NCBI RefSeq assembly: GCF_034670185.1
Contig: NZ_JAXMNY010000004.1
Span: forward strand, 124,001-188,000
Length of the DNA stretch: 64,000 nucleotides
Origin: Nisaea sp.
GTDB taxonomy: Bacteria > Pseudomonadota > Alphaproteobacteria > Thalassobaculales > Thalassobaculaceae
Direction of reading: 5' to 3'
The notes below the pieces were generated by a model. The model saw only the letters and a program-made list of their open reading frames with translations, ran no database searches and had not been told where the DNA came from. Positions 33,971-42,103 of the stretch are shown piece by piece (position 1 is the stretch's first letter; every line of letters starts with the position of its first letter). The translations under genes and the position numbers were made by a program.

Positions 33971-35005
33971 ATGACGCAGATCCCCCGCCCGTACTTCATC
34001 CTGATTGTCATGATTCAGGCTGCGGTACTCGCGGGAAGCGGGGTCATCGGCAGCCGGCACGCCTCCGCCCAGAATCAGATGATTTTCTTCCAGATCGCCA
34101 CCGGCGGTGTGGACGGAACCTATTATCCGCTCGGCACCGCAATCGCGAATGCCATCTCCCGGCCGCCAGGCTCACCGGCCTGCAAGGAAGACGAGGCGTG
34201 CGGCGTAAAGGACCTCGTGGCCGCCGCCCAGAGTTCCAGCGGCTCGGTCGATAATGTGAATGCAGTGGAGAGTGGGCGCATTAACTCCGCTTTCGCCCAG
34301 GCCGATATCGTCTATGCGGCTTATTCCGGTACCGGACCGTTCGCCGGGCAGCAACCGATGACCCAGTTGCGCGGGCTGGCGCACCTCTATCCCGAGGTTC
34401 TGCATGTGCTCGCGCGCAAGGCGGCGAAAATCACCGGCGTAAAGGATCTGGTCGGCAAAAGGGTTTCAATCGACGAGCCCGGGTCGGGACTTCTCGTCAT
34501 GGCGCGGAATATTTTCACGGCATACGGCATCGACGAGAGCCAGATGATCGCGTCCTACCTGAAGCCCGGGCCGGCGGTGGACATGCTTGCCCGGGACGAA
34601 TTGGACGCCTTGTTCCAGATATCCGGCATACCAAGCCGGCTGGTTGCCACCACCGCGGAAGACCACGGTGTCGATCTCCTGACCCTGAACGGTCCGCCGG
34701 TCGGCAAACTGCTTGATGCACACCGGTTCCTGACCCGCTACACCATTCCGGCAGGCACCTATGAGGGCGTCGGGGAAGTGGAAACACTCTCCGTCGGCAG
34801 TCAGTGGATCGTCTCGGAGAAACTGCCCGAGCAGCTGGTGTACGATATCTGCCGCGCGCTCTGGAATACGAACACACGGAAAATTCTGGACGAGGGCCAT
34901 CCCCAAGGCCGCAACGTCAAACTCGAGTCTGCACTCGCAGGTATCGCCATCCCGCTGCACAGCGGGGCAGAGCGCTGTTATCGCGATCTCGGTGTCTTGC
35001 AGTAG
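33971..35005 (+). CDS. TAXI-family TRAP transporter solute-binding protein
   Basis: A 344-aa secreted binding protein with an N-terminal signal peptide (hydrophobic through about residue 28, cleavage probably after HASA). The TAXI signature IATGGVDGTYYPLGTAIANAI (short core GGVDGTYYPLG) is followed by QSSSGSVDNV and the core GKRVSIDEPGSG. TAXI proteins deliver solutes such as dicarboxylates or glutamate to TRAP permeases. No permease gene is adjacent, so it either pairs with a distant DctM-like permease or acts as a sensor protein. It lies 52 bp after tlpA and could be co-transcribed. Confidence 0.85.
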   Translation: MTQIPRPYFILIVMIQAAVLAGSGVIGSRHASAQNQMIFFQIATGGVDGTYYPLGTAIANAISRPPGSPACKEDEACGVKDLVAAAQSSSGSVDNVNAVESGRINSAFAQADIVYAAYSGTGPFAGQQPMTQLRGLAHLYPEVLHVLARKAAKITGVKDLVGKRVSIDEPGSGLLVMARNIFTAYGIDESQMIASYLKPGPAVDMLARDELDALFQISGIPSRLVATTAEDHGVDLLTLNGPPVGKLLDAHRFLTRYTIPAGTYEGVGEVETLSVGSQWIVSEKLPEQLVYDICRALWNTNTRKILDEGHPQGRNVKLESALAGIAIPLHSGAERCYRDLGVLQ

Positions 35006-35022
35006 CAGGAGCGGCACGGAGA

Positions 35023-35057
35023 AACCGGTGACATGACAGAGTCACGTCACACCGGTT
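35023..35057. other. Long intergenic hairpin between convergent genes
   Basis: The arms AACCGGTG (35023-35030) and CACCGGTT (35050-35057) are perfectly complementary. The inner parts pair further with one mismatch and a small bulge, leaving a 3-nt loop. It stands between the stops of the TAXI gene and the 75-aa gene and could end transcription from both sides, but no T-run follows on either strand. Confidence 0.5.
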
Positions 35058-35093
35058 GCCAGTCCCCGAAAACAGCGCGTCTAGCCTGCTCTG

Positions 35094-35321
35094 TCAGTGC
35101 ACCGAGAACGTGTGGGCTTCGTTGATTGCGCGCCCTTTTATGCGTTTGCGAGTATAGGGGTCGAGACTGTCAAAGCGCTGTTGCGCAAAGATAAGGTCGA
35201 TCGCTCTTCCCGAATTGAGGGCAGCACTAAGCGCGTCCGCGACATGACTTTCGCGTCCGGTAACATCTGCCACAGATATCTGGAGAAGCCGCAATGCCTT
35301 TTCGGCAACCGATACGGTCAT
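35094..35321 (-). CDS. Small hypothetical protein
   Basis: A 75-aa soluble protein, probably helical, beginning MTVSVAEKALRLLQI and ending with a basic stretch DPYTRKRIKGR. An excellent ribosome-binding site (AAGGAAGG) lies upstream of the ATG, which supports a real gene. It is convergent with the TAXI gene and divergent from nothing nearby; an AT-rich palindrome lies 64 bp upstream. No family is recognised. Confidence 0.55.
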   Translation of the reverse strand: MTVSVAEKALRLLQISVADVTGRESHVADALSAALNSGRAIDLIFAQQRFDSLDPYTRKRIKGRAINEAHTFSVH

Positions 35322-35384
35322 AGTCCAATCCTTCCTTCTAAAGGATATTTATTCCCCACCGTTTTGGTAGGTCCGGGAGTTATA

Positions 35385-35398
35385 GATAAAATTTTATC
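35385..35398. promoter_or_regulatory. AT-rich perfect palindrome upstream of the 75-aa gene
   Basis: GATAAAATTTTATC is a perfect 14-bp palindrome in an unusually AT-rich patch. It lies 64-77 bp upstream of the start of the small gene at 35321, a position compatible with an operator or promoter element. Confidence 0.35.
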
Positions 35399-35455
35399 GA
35401 ATTACAAGGAAATTTCTGCCTATCCGGCAATATGTGCCGGGCTGAGCCGCGCGGC

Positions 35456-36331
35456 TCAGCGAGTCGGCACCGGCTCATCGCCGGAATAATCATAGAAACC
35501 GCGGCCTGTCTTGCGACCGAGCCACCCTGCTTCGACATATTTCACCAGCAGCGGGCACGGCCGATACTTGCTGTCCGCCAGCCCGTCATAGAGCACATGC
35601 ATGACGGCAAGGCAGGTATCGAGACCGATGAAATCGGCGAGCTGCAACGGGCCCATCGGATGATTGGCACCGAGCTTGAGCGCCGTGTCGATGGAATGAA
35701 CCGAGCCCACGCCTTCGTAGAGCGTGTAGATCGCTTCGTTGATCATCGGCATCAGAATGCGGTTCACGATGAAGGCCGGGAAGTCTTCCGCGACCGACAC
35801 TGTCTTGCCGAGCGCCAGGGCCAATGCCTGAACGGCCTCGAACGTGTCCTGCTCTGTGGCGATGCCGCGGATCAGCTCGACAAGCTGCATCACCGGCACC
35901 GGATTCATGAAATGCATGCCGATGAACCGGCCCGGCCGGTCCGTGACGGCGGCAAGCCGGGTAATCGAGATCGAGGACGTGTTGGTGGCGATAATCGCAT
36001 CGGCCGAGAGATGCGGCACCAGCGTCTTCAGGATCTCGCGCTTGATCGACTCATCCTCGGTCGCCGCTTCGACGACGAGATCGCAATCACTGAAAATCGC
36101 GTAATCCGTACTTGTGGAAATCCTGGCAAGGGCCGCGCCCACGTCGGTATCCCCGACCTTGCCGCGCGCCGCCTGGCGGTGCATGTCCCGCTCGATCTTT
36201 TCCATGGCTTCGACAAGCTGGGATTCTTCAAGATCAAGCAAACGGACTTCGAAGCCCGAAAGCGCACAGACATGGGCGATACCGCCGCCCATCTGTCCAG
36301 CTCCGATCACACCGATCGTGCGCAGGTCCAT
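35456..36331 (-). CDS. hbd: 3-hydroxybutyryl-CoA dehydrogenase
   Basis: NAD-dependent dehydrogenase interconverting acetoacetyl-CoA and 3-hydroxybutyryl-CoA. The 291-aa protein has the N-terminal Rossmann motif GAGQMGGGIA (residues 9-18), the HFMNPVPVM catalytic-histidine motif and the EDFPAFIVNRILMPMINEA block leading into the C-terminal helical domain. The ATG at 36331 follows GGGGAGAAGG; the longer frame covers a hairpin-rich spacer. It lies downstream of etfB-etfA on the same strand, linking it to fatty-acid or butyrate-type metabolism. Confidence 0.93.
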   Translation of the reverse strand: MDLRTIGVIGAGQMGGGIAHVCALSGFEVRLLDLEESQLVEAMEKIERDMHRQAARGKVGDTDVGAALARISTSTDYAIFSDCDLVVEAATEDESIKREILKTLVPHLSADAIIATNTSSISITRLAAVTDRPGRFIGMHFMNPVPVMQLVELIRGIATEQDTFEAVQALALALGKTVSVAEDFPAFIVNRILMPMINEAIYTLYEGVGSVHSIDTALKLGANHPMGPLQLADFIGLDTCLAVMHVLYDGLADSKYRPCPLLVKYVEAGWLGRKTGRGFYDYSGDEPVPTR

Positions 36332-36353
36332 ATTCCTTCTCCCCGGTCTTTCC

Positions 36354-36405
36354 GGGCGGCCCCTGCAGGGCCGTCCAGTGACGGGCAGCATGGGACGCCC
36401 GTCAC
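36354..36405 (-). other. Pair of GC-rich hairpins in the etfA-hbd spacer
   Basis: Two adjacent inverted repeats fill the spacer. The first has arms at 36354-36362 and 36368-36376 with one non-Watson-Crick position and loop CTGCA. The second is perfect, GTGACGGGC (36378-36386) with GCCCGTCAC (36397-36405). Neither is followed by a T-run, so they look like RNA-processing or stability elements rather than terminators. Confidence 0.5.
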
Positions 36406-36439
36406 CGGTTGGCTGTCAAGTTTTAGTGGCTATCAGGCG

Positions 36440-37375
36440 TTAGCCGTCCAGTTCCTTGCTGAGAGCCGGAACGGCCTCGAACAGGTCAGCGACGAGGCCG
36501 TAATCGGCGACCTGGAAGATCGGCGCTTCCTCGTCCTTGTTGATAGCGACGATGACCTTGCTGTCTTTCATACCGGCAAGATGCTGGATCGCGCCGGAAA
36601 TGCCGACGGCGATATAGAGATCCGGCGCCACGACCTTACCGGTCTGGCCGACCTGGTAATCGTTCGGCACGAAGCCCGCATCGACGGCGGCGCGCGAAGC
36701 ACCTACGGCGGCACCCAGCTTGTCCGCAACCTCTTCCAGCATGGCGAAGTTCTCGCCGTTCTGCATGCCGCGACCGCCGGAGATGACGATCTTGGCGGAG
36801 GTCAGCTCTGGACGCTCCGAGCTGCTGAGCTCGGCGCCGACATAACTGGTCAGACCGGAATCGCCCTTCGCATCGGCCGCTTCGACTGCGGCCGAGCCGC
36901 CTTCGGAGGCAGCGGCATCGAACGCCGTGGTCCGCACGGTGATGACTTTCACCGCGTCGGAGGACTTCACCGTGGCCATCGCGTTACCGGCATAGATCGG
37001 ACGCACGAAGGTGTCCGCATCGACAACGCCGGAGATCTCGGAGATCTGCTGCACGTCGAGCAGGGCCGCAGCGCGCGGCAGCACGTTCTTGCCGAAGCTG
37101 GTGGCCGGGGCCAGGACGTGGCTGTAACCGGTGGCGAGAGCCACCACCAGCGGCGCAACGTTTTCCGCCAGACCGTTGGCATATTCCGTTGAGTCTGCAT
37201 GCAGAACCTTGGAGACACCGGCGATCTTGGCAGCGGCATCTGCGGCAGCGGCTGAACCGCTTCCGGCCACGAGCACGGTGATGTCGCCACCGATTTCGGC
37301 AGCGGCGGTCACGGTGTTCAGGGTGGCGGGAGCGATATCCGAATTATCGTGTTCGGCAACGACGAGAACGCTCAT
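36440..37375 (-). CDS. etfA: Electron transfer flavoprotein, alpha subunit
   Basis: Carries electrons from acyl-CoA dehydrogenases to the quinone pool via ETF-ubiquinone oxidoreductase. The 311-aa protein has the C-terminal FAD-binding domain with SGGRGMQNGENF and the family signature LYIAVGISGAIQHLAGMKDSKVIVAINKDEEAPIF (short core GISGAIQHLAGM). The N-terminal domain starts MSVLVVAEHDNS. Its ATG overlaps the etfB stop by one base, so the two subunits are translationally coupled. Confidence 0.96.
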   Translation of the reverse strand: MSVLVVAEHDNSDIAPATLNTVTAAAEIGGDITVLVAGSGSAAAADAAAKIAGVSKVLHADSTEYANGLAENVAPLVVALATGYSHVLAPATSFGKNVLPRAAALLDVQQISEISGVVDADTFVRPIYAGNAMATVKSSDAVKVITVRTTAFDAAASEGGSAAVEAADAKGDSGLTSYVGAELSSSERPELTSAKIVISGGRGMQNGENFAMLEEVADKLGAAVGASRAAVDAGFVPNDYQVGQTGKVVAPDLYIAVGISGAIQHLAGMKDSKVIVAINKDEEAPIFQVADYGLVADLFEAVPALSKELDG

Positions 37376-38124
37376 CAGATCACCTTTGCTTCAGTACGCA
37401 GTTTCGAAACCAGCTCGGCGACGTCGGCGACCTTGACGCCTGCTTCGCGCTTGGCCGGCTCCTCCACCTTGAGGGTTTCGAGGCGCGGCGCCGGATCGAC
37501 ACCGAGATCGGCCGGTGACATCTGGTCGATCGGCTTCTTCTTCGCCTTCATGATGTTCGGCAGCGAAGCGTAACGCGGCTCGTTCAAGCGCAGATCCGTC
37601 GTCACGATGGCCGGCAGCTTGAGCGAGATGGTCTCGAGACCGCCGTCGATCTCACGGGTAACCTTGGCTTCGCCATCGCCCATTTCGATCTTCGAGGCGA
37701 AGGTCGCCTGGCCCCAACCGAGCAGCGCGGCCAGCATCTGGCCGGTCTGGTTGGCGTCGTCATCGATGGCCTGCTTGCCCAGGATGACGAGTTCCGGCTG
37801 TTCCTTGTCGACCACAGCCTTCAGCATCTTGGCGACGGCCAGCGGTTCCAGATCGCCGTCATGCAGCACATGGATACCCCGGTCCGCGCCCATGGCGAGC
37901 GCGGTGCGGATGGTTTCCTGGCACTGCTGGGCGCCCAGCGATACGGCGATAACCTCGGTCGCAGTGCCAGCTTCCTTGAGGCGGATCGCCTCTTCGACGG
38001 AAATCTCGTCGAACGGATTCATGGACATCTTGACGTTGGCGAGCTCGACCCCGGTCTGGTCCGCTTTGACACGAACCTTGACGTTGTAGTCGATGACCCG
38101 TTTGACGGGTACGAGAACCTTCAT
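37375..38124 (-). CDS. etfB: Electron transfer flavoprotein, beta subunit
   Basis: AMP-binding partner of EtfA. The 249-aa protein begins MKVLVPVKRVIDYN and carries the beta-subunit signature around VTREIDGGLETISLKLPAIVTTDLRLNEPRY (short core GGLETISLKLPAIVTTDLR). It is the first gene of the etfB-etfA-hbd run. The 125-bp spacer upstream separates it from the adenosyltransferase gene and contains a GGCGAA/TTCGCC hairpin. Confidence 0.96.
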   Translation of the reverse strand: MKVLVPVKRVIDYNVKVRVKADQTGVELANVKMSMNPFDEISVEEAIRLKEAGTATEVIAVSLGAQQCQETIRTALAMGADRGIHVLHDGDLEPLAVAKMLKAVVDKEQPELVILGKQAIDDDANQTGQMLAALLGWGQATFASKIEMGDGEAKVTREIDGGLETISLKLPAIVTTDLRLNEPRYASLPNIMKAKKKPIDQMSPADLGVDPAPRLETLKVEEPAKREAGVKVADVAELVSKLRTEAKVI

Positions 38125-38249
38125 GGCGACCCCGGTATAGATTTCAGTTTCAATAGCGGCACTCGGTCATAGGCGAAGCGTTTTTCGCCTGTCAAGCTGA
38201 CGCCGCCGCCTTATGCCCTTTATCCGACATCCGGCAACATGGCGGCTTT

Positions 38250-38819
38250 TCAGCGATTTTTACCCGGAACCCATAGCACATCGCCTGCTCCGTCATCATT
38301 GATATGCCGAGCAAGCACGAACAAATGGTCCGATAGACGATTGATAAACTTGATAGCATCCGCACTGACAGCCTCTTCTTCGGCCAATGCGGTCATGGAT
38401 CGCTCCGCCCGTCGCGCCACCGTGCGCGCCAGGTGCAGATAGGCCGCGGCAGGCTTGCCGCCCGGTAAAATAAAAGAATCCAGCGGCTTCAGCTTCTCAT
38501 TCATCGCGTCGATCTCGCGCTCGAGGCGCTCGACCTGTGCAACATCGATGCGAAGCGGCGTCCATTTCGGGTTTTCCTGCTCCGGTGTTGCCAGATCGGC
38601 ACCGAGATCGAAGAGATCGTTCTGAATCCGGGCCAACATGGCATCGACCTCCGGATGCCCCTCCGTATGCAGCCGGGCGAGGCCGATAATACTGTTCGTC
38701 TCGTCGACCGTACCGTAGGCCTCAGGCCGGAGCGCATGCTTCTTGACCCGGGTTCCGTCCCCCAGGGACGTCTCACCGGCATCCCCGCCGCGAGTATATA
38801 TTTTGGTCAGCCGAACCAT
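38250..38819 (-). CDS. Cob(I)alamin adenosyltransferase, PduO type
   Basis: Transfers adenosyl from ATP to cob(I)alamin to give adenosylcobalamin, the cofactor needed by NrdJ. The 189-aa protein has the PduO/MMAB N-terminal ATP-binding motif KIYTRGGDAGETSLGDG, then YGTVDETNSIIG and FILPGGKPAAAYLHLARTVARRAER (short core FILPGG and RTVARRAER). It follows a HIG1-type small membrane protein after 39 bp, a pairing frequent in alphaproteobacteria. Confidence 0.93.
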   Translation of the reverse strand: MVRLTKIYTRGGDAGETSLGDGTRVKKHALRPEAYGTVDETNSIIGLARLHTEGHPEVDAMLARIQNDLFDLGADLATPEQENPKWTPLRIDVAQVERLEREIDAMNEKLKPLDSFILPGGKPAAAYLHLARTVARRAERSMTALAEEEAVSADAIKFINRLSDHLFVLARHINDDGAGDVLWVPGKNR

Positions 38820-38858
38820 CTGAACGCCCCCGAAACTATTTTGTGCAGAGCTGTCGCG

Positions 38859-39053
38859 TCAGCGGCTCAGAGCCAGAGCGATCATGAAGATAACAACCGC
38901 AACGAATTGAAATAACACACGATATCGCATCAGCTTGTTCGAGCGACGAGGCGCGTCCACACCGCCACGGGCCATGGACACGAGGCCGCCGAAGAGCGTG
39001 CCGAGCACGAGCAGCAGCGAGCAGGCCATCAGGATGATTACAAAAACATTCAT
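38859..39053 (-). CDS. Twin-transmembrane HIG1-type small protein
   Basis: A 64-aa protein with two hydrophobic helices (about residues 3-25 and 45-62) joined by a basic loop DAPRRSNKLMRYRV. This is the HIG1-domain layout found in small bacterial membrane proteins associated with respiratory oxidases. The internal ATG at 39053 was chosen because the upstream residues are polar and disrupt the first helix. Upstream of and probably co-transcribed with the adenosyltransferase gene. Confidence 0.75.
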   Translation of the reverse strand: MNVFVIILMACSLLLVLGTLFGGLVSMARGGVDAPRRSNKLMRYRVLFQFVAVVIFMIALALSR

Positions 39054-39212
39054 GCGCCCCATATAGAACGCAGCGCTGGCATTGACCAGTGCCGAAGGTT
39101 CACGGCGGCAATCCGCCACAGCACAGACGCGAAACGATTTGATGCAAATGCCGTTTAATTCCGACCCAAAATTTACCTGTTGTTAAACAATCGGACCGAG
39201 ATCGAAACAGAT

Positions 39213-39227
39213 TTAACATTTCGTAAC
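39213..39227. promoter_or_regulatory. CtrA-like binding site
   Basis: TTAAC-N5-GTAAC differs by one base from the alphaproteobacterial CtrA pattern TTAAC-N5-TTAAC. It sits in the 286-bp AT-rich region between the divergent HIG1-type and J-domain genes. A single short match in AT-rich DNA is weak evidence. Confidence 0.25.
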
Positions 39228-39339
39228 TCCGTTATGAGTTGATTCACCCTCTTTTTCCGAAATATACTTCCTGAGTGGCCCCAAGATTTGCTATTCGAAG
39301 CCCGTGAACCCCAATTTGTAGTAGGATACCCGACTCCAG

Positions 39340-40050
39340 ATGCCTGACGATTCAGCCCTGAATTATGCAACCGCACACTACAAAAACGATGCAATTTCAA
39401 TTAATTACAAGAAGAGTCAATCCTATATCGTCCCCTGTTCGAGCAGTTTTCGCGACCGTGTAACAGCATTTGCAGATTCACAGGGCGCCAGCGTTGCCGA
39501 TCTGGCGCGCGGTGTATTCCTGCTGGTGCCAAACGAAACCGTGATGGCGACAGACGACCCGGGAGAGCCCGCACCCGACGACCGGGAAGTGGTTAAACTC
39601 CAGTCCGGACCGTCGAAAGGCCGCACTCTGCGCCGGAAACCGCGTTTGCAGCTTCGCCTGCCGATCGGCTACGACATTGCCCGCCTGCGCCGTGCCCTGT
39701 CTCTTGCCTTGAAAATGGCCGAAGGCGAGAAGACCCTCAGCGTCGAGTCAGCCGACGACCGCAAAAAACGCAGCGATGACCAGGCCGTTCGCGTACGCCT
39801 TCAGGAAGATATCGAACAATTACAGCGTATTATCGGCGATCTCGCCTTCGAGCCGTTGCATGAGGGGATCACGAGCCGGAGCGAGGCACTGCACGTCATG
39901 GGCTTTGCCCCGACCGCCGTGCCAGACCAGAAAGCCATTCGCGGCCGGTATCGCCGACTGGCACTGGTATTCCATCCGGATTCGCCCTTCGGCGACCATC
40001 AGCGGATGAGCCAGCTCAATGAAGCCCTGGAGAAACTGACACGCGCTTGA
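39340..40050 (+). CDS. J-domain protein
   Basis: A 236-aa protein with a C-terminal J domain (about residues 180-235): AIRGRYRRLALVFHPDSPFGDHQRMSQLNEAL contains the HPD tripeptide needed to stimulate DnaK (short core FHPDSP). The N-terminal 170 residues are not like DnaJ and include a central basic stretch KGRTLRRKPRLQLRL. Such proteins are specialised DnaK co-chaperones. It starts at an ATG in an AT-rich upstream region and stands alone. Confidence 0.75.
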   Translation: MPDDSALNYATAHYKNDAISINYKKSQSYIVPCSSSFRDRVTAFADSQGASVADLARGVFLLVPNETVMATDDPGEPAPDDREVVKLQSGPSKGRTLRRKPRLQLRLPIGYDIARLRRALSLALKMAEGEKTLSVESADDRKKRSDDQAVRVRLQEDIEQLQRIIGDLAFEPLHEGITSRSEALHVMGFAPTAVPDQKAIRGRYRRLALVFHPDSPFGDHQRMSQLNEALEKLTRA

Positions 40051-40226
40051 GGCCGGGGCTCTTGACGGTTCTCCTGGGGCACAATAGGTTCGGTTTCATG
40101 ATGAATTATGCATTCCGGCATCTGGCCGGTCGAATTATCGGGCGAATTAGCACCCCGGTCCTCTGATAGGGCCGGGCACGTTGCTATTTTCCCTTATTCG
40201 ACCCCCAAAGCCGGAGTGGTTTTGTC

Positions 40227-40544
40227 ATGCAAGACGTTGTTGCGTCTCAGTCTTTTCTCCCCAATTCTTCCGAAACCCGCGTCGAAACCGACGTGACAGC
40301 CTGCTTTTCGGTTCAGGCCGTCGCGGATCCTTCAGTGATGCCGCGCGTCCTCGAGCTGTTTGCCAAGCGCGGCCTGATTCCTGCTCGCTGGCACAGCGAT
40401 CTCGGCGGCCGGCGCCGGGACGAGCTGGCCATCGACCTTCAGGTCCAGGGCCTGACCCGTTCCCAGCGCGACCATACGGCGGCCATCCTGCGCGGCATGG
40501 TGTACGTCACGTCGGTTCTGGTATCGGAAAAGCGTTACTCCTGA
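40227..40544 (+). CDS. Small ACT-like domain protein
   Basis: A 105-aa protein. After a short N-terminal tail, the segment TACFSVQAVADPSVMPRVLELFAKRG followed by ELAIDLQVQGL (read here only as short excerpts) has the beta-alpha-beta spacing of an ACT-type regulatory domain such as acetolactate synthase small subunits. No catalytic domain is attached. It lies 28 bp upstream of the Nudix gene and may be co-transcribed with it. The ligand is unknown, and the ACT assignment is by pattern only. Confidence 0.6.
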   Translation: MQDVVASQSFLPNSSETRVETDVTACFSVQAVADPSVMPRVLELFAKRGLIPARWHSDLGGRRRDELAIDLQVQGLTRSQRDHTAAILRGMVYVTSVLVSEKRYS

Positions 40545-40572
40545 TCCACCCCGCCGGCGGAAAGGTCTGCCG

Positions 40573-41421
40573 GTGAGCGGATATCTGCACTATCTGAAGG
40601 TCTGCAACGCCTACAATCCGGCCGATTATCGTCCCTGGTCGATTTCCGGAGCGATGATCGGGCAGGTTCGTCATCCGGTGGCCGAGCAGCTGACCGGGTT
40701 CGGCTTCGCGGATCAGGGGGGCACGCTTGCGCTGCCGCCGGCCTCCTTCGAGGGGCTGAGCGAAACCCTGGCGAAAGCGACAGACGGTTTGCGTACGGCC
40801 GGTCTCGCGGCAAAGCCCCGGGGCGAGCTTTACCCGCTGCTCGCCCATCCGGACAGCGCGCCCCTGGCAGCGCTTGATCGGGGCGCCGCCACCGAATTCG
40901 GCATCCTGAACAGGGGCTTTCACCTGAACGGCATTGTCCGGCGCGTGGACGGGACCTTCATGTGGGTCGCCCGGCGCGCCCGTAACAAGGCGACCTATCC
41001 CGGCAAGCTGGACAACATGGTCGCAGGCGGCCACCCGATCGGCATCTCCCCCTTCGACAATCTGCTGAAGGAATGTCACGAGGAAGCCGGCATCCCGCCG
41101 GAAATCGCCGCGACGGCGCGGCCGACCGGGACCATCAGCTATCAGATGGCCATTCCGGCCGGCCTGCGGCGGCACATGTTCTATACCTACGATCTGGAAC
41201 TCGATCCGTCCTTCATCCCACAGCCGATAGACGGCGAGGTCGAAAGCTTCGAGCTGCTGCCGATCGGTCAGGTCATGGAGATCGTCGAGAACGACCCGGA
41301 TGCCTTCAAATACAACTGCAACCTCGCGATCATCGACTTCCTGGTCCGGCATGGATTCATCGCGCCGGACCACCCGGATTATTTCGAGATCGCATCGGGT
41401 TTGCGTCAGCCGCTCTTCTGA
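40573..41421 (+). CDS. Nudix hydrolase with N-terminal DUF4743 domain
   Basis: A 282-aa protein. Residues 1-115 correspond to the DUF4743 domain found before some Nudix domains (related to plant and yeast thiamine-diphosphate/oxo-thiamine Nudix enzymes). The Nudix box GGHPIGISPFDNLLKECHEEAGI fits G-x5-E-x7-REUXEEXGU with a Gly-to-Ser change at the x5-E position, so the first glutamate is not in its usual place. The catalytic ECHEEAG is intact. The GTG start has GGAAAGG upstream. Convergent with chaC. Confidence 0.83.
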   Translation: MSGYLHYLKVCNAYNPADYRPWSISGAMIGQVRHPVAEQLTGFGFADQGGTLALPPASFEGLSETLAKATDGLRTAGLAAKPRGELYPLLAHPDSAPLAALDRGAATEFGILNRGFHLNGIVRRVDGTFMWVARRARNKATYPGKLDNMVAGGHPIGISPFDNLLKECHEEAGIPPEIAATARPTGTISYQMAIPAGLRRHMFYTYDLELDPSFIPQPIDGEVESFELLPIGQVMEIVENDPDAFKYNCNLAIIDFLVRHGFIAPDHPDYFEIASGLRQPLF

Positions 41422-41441
41422 TCAGCCAGCGGCTCTTCTGC

Positions 41442-42068
41442 TCAGATTGCCGTTTCCGGCCGGACGCCCGGATGGTTCGCCGGGTGGGCGGGCGGCCCTT
41501 CCGGCGCGGGCGGCATTGCCAGATCACCCGCCAGCATTGCATCGACCGTCTTCAACAGAGTGCCGAGCCTCCGGTCCGGCATGCCGAGATCGACCAGATG
41601 GGCCACCGTGTTGACCAGATAGTCCCGGCATGGCCCCGCGGTCCCGACACCCTGGATGACGAGGGCCGCCCGTTGTTCCACCGTCAGGTCCACTGCATAT
41701 TGCGCATGGGCGCGGTCCACGACATAAGACTGGGCCACGACGCGACGCCCGGACACACCTTCGATGACCGGCAGATGGCGGGGATCGTAAATACCGGTGA
41801 TCATTTCCCGTTCGTGCAGATAGGCCAGCACCGCATCCCGGTTTTCCGGCGCGATCCGGTAGGCAATGCCGCGGCAGGACCCGCCCCGGTCAAGGCCAAG
41901 CACGAGGCCCGGCCGCTCCGGCGTGCCGCGATAGCGATGCGACCAGACACAGAAATCGCGATGATATCCATTGAGGCGGACCGGTAGCCGCTCCACATAG
42001 TCGAAGCCCGGCCGCCACATCAGCGAGCCGTAGCCGAAAACCCATAGATCGTCGCTCTCGGTGGTCAT
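41442..42068 (-). CDS. chaC: Gamma-glutamylcyclotransferase (ChaC-like)
   Basis: Predicted to cleave glutathione into 5-oxoproline and Cys-Gly. The 208-aa protein starts with the ChaC substrate-binding motif WVFGYGSLMWRPGF and contains YLHEREM, carrying the catalytic-glutamate region, and RGTPERPGLVLGLDRGG. The ATG at 42068 puts the motif near the N-terminus as in the family; the longer frame overlaps the divergent gene. With ggt, gloB and two GSTs it is part of the glutathione-related set in the window. Confidence 0.88.
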   Translation of the reverse strand: MTTESDDLWVFGYGSLMWRPGFDYVERLPVRLNGYHRDFCVWSHRYRGTPERPGLVLGLDRGGSCRGIAYRIAPENRDAVLAYLHEREMITGIYDPRHLPVIEGVSGRRVVAQSYVVDRAHAQYAVDLTVEQRAALVIQGVGTAGPCRDYLVNTVAHLVDLGMPDRRLGTLLKTVDAMLAGDLAMPPAPEGPPAHPANHPGVRPETAI

Positions 42069-42103
42069 ATCTTTCGGGACACTCGGGAAGTAAATTGCAT
42101 CAG

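Noticed and set aside
35432..37192. A 586-codon open frame on the plus strand
   Set aside because: It runs antisense through hbd and etfA, both with clear motifs; the translated product has no recognisable feature.
38165..38195. Hairpin GGCGAA/TTCGCC between the adenosyltransferase and etfB as a terminator
   Set aside because: It lies upstream of etfB and downstream of no gene on its strand, since the adenosyltransferase ends further right; there is no T-run in the transcribed direction.
40060..40100. Sigma-70 promoter (TTGACG) before the ACT-like gene
   Set aside because: The -35 match is good, but no acceptable -10 hexamer lies at 16-18 bp.
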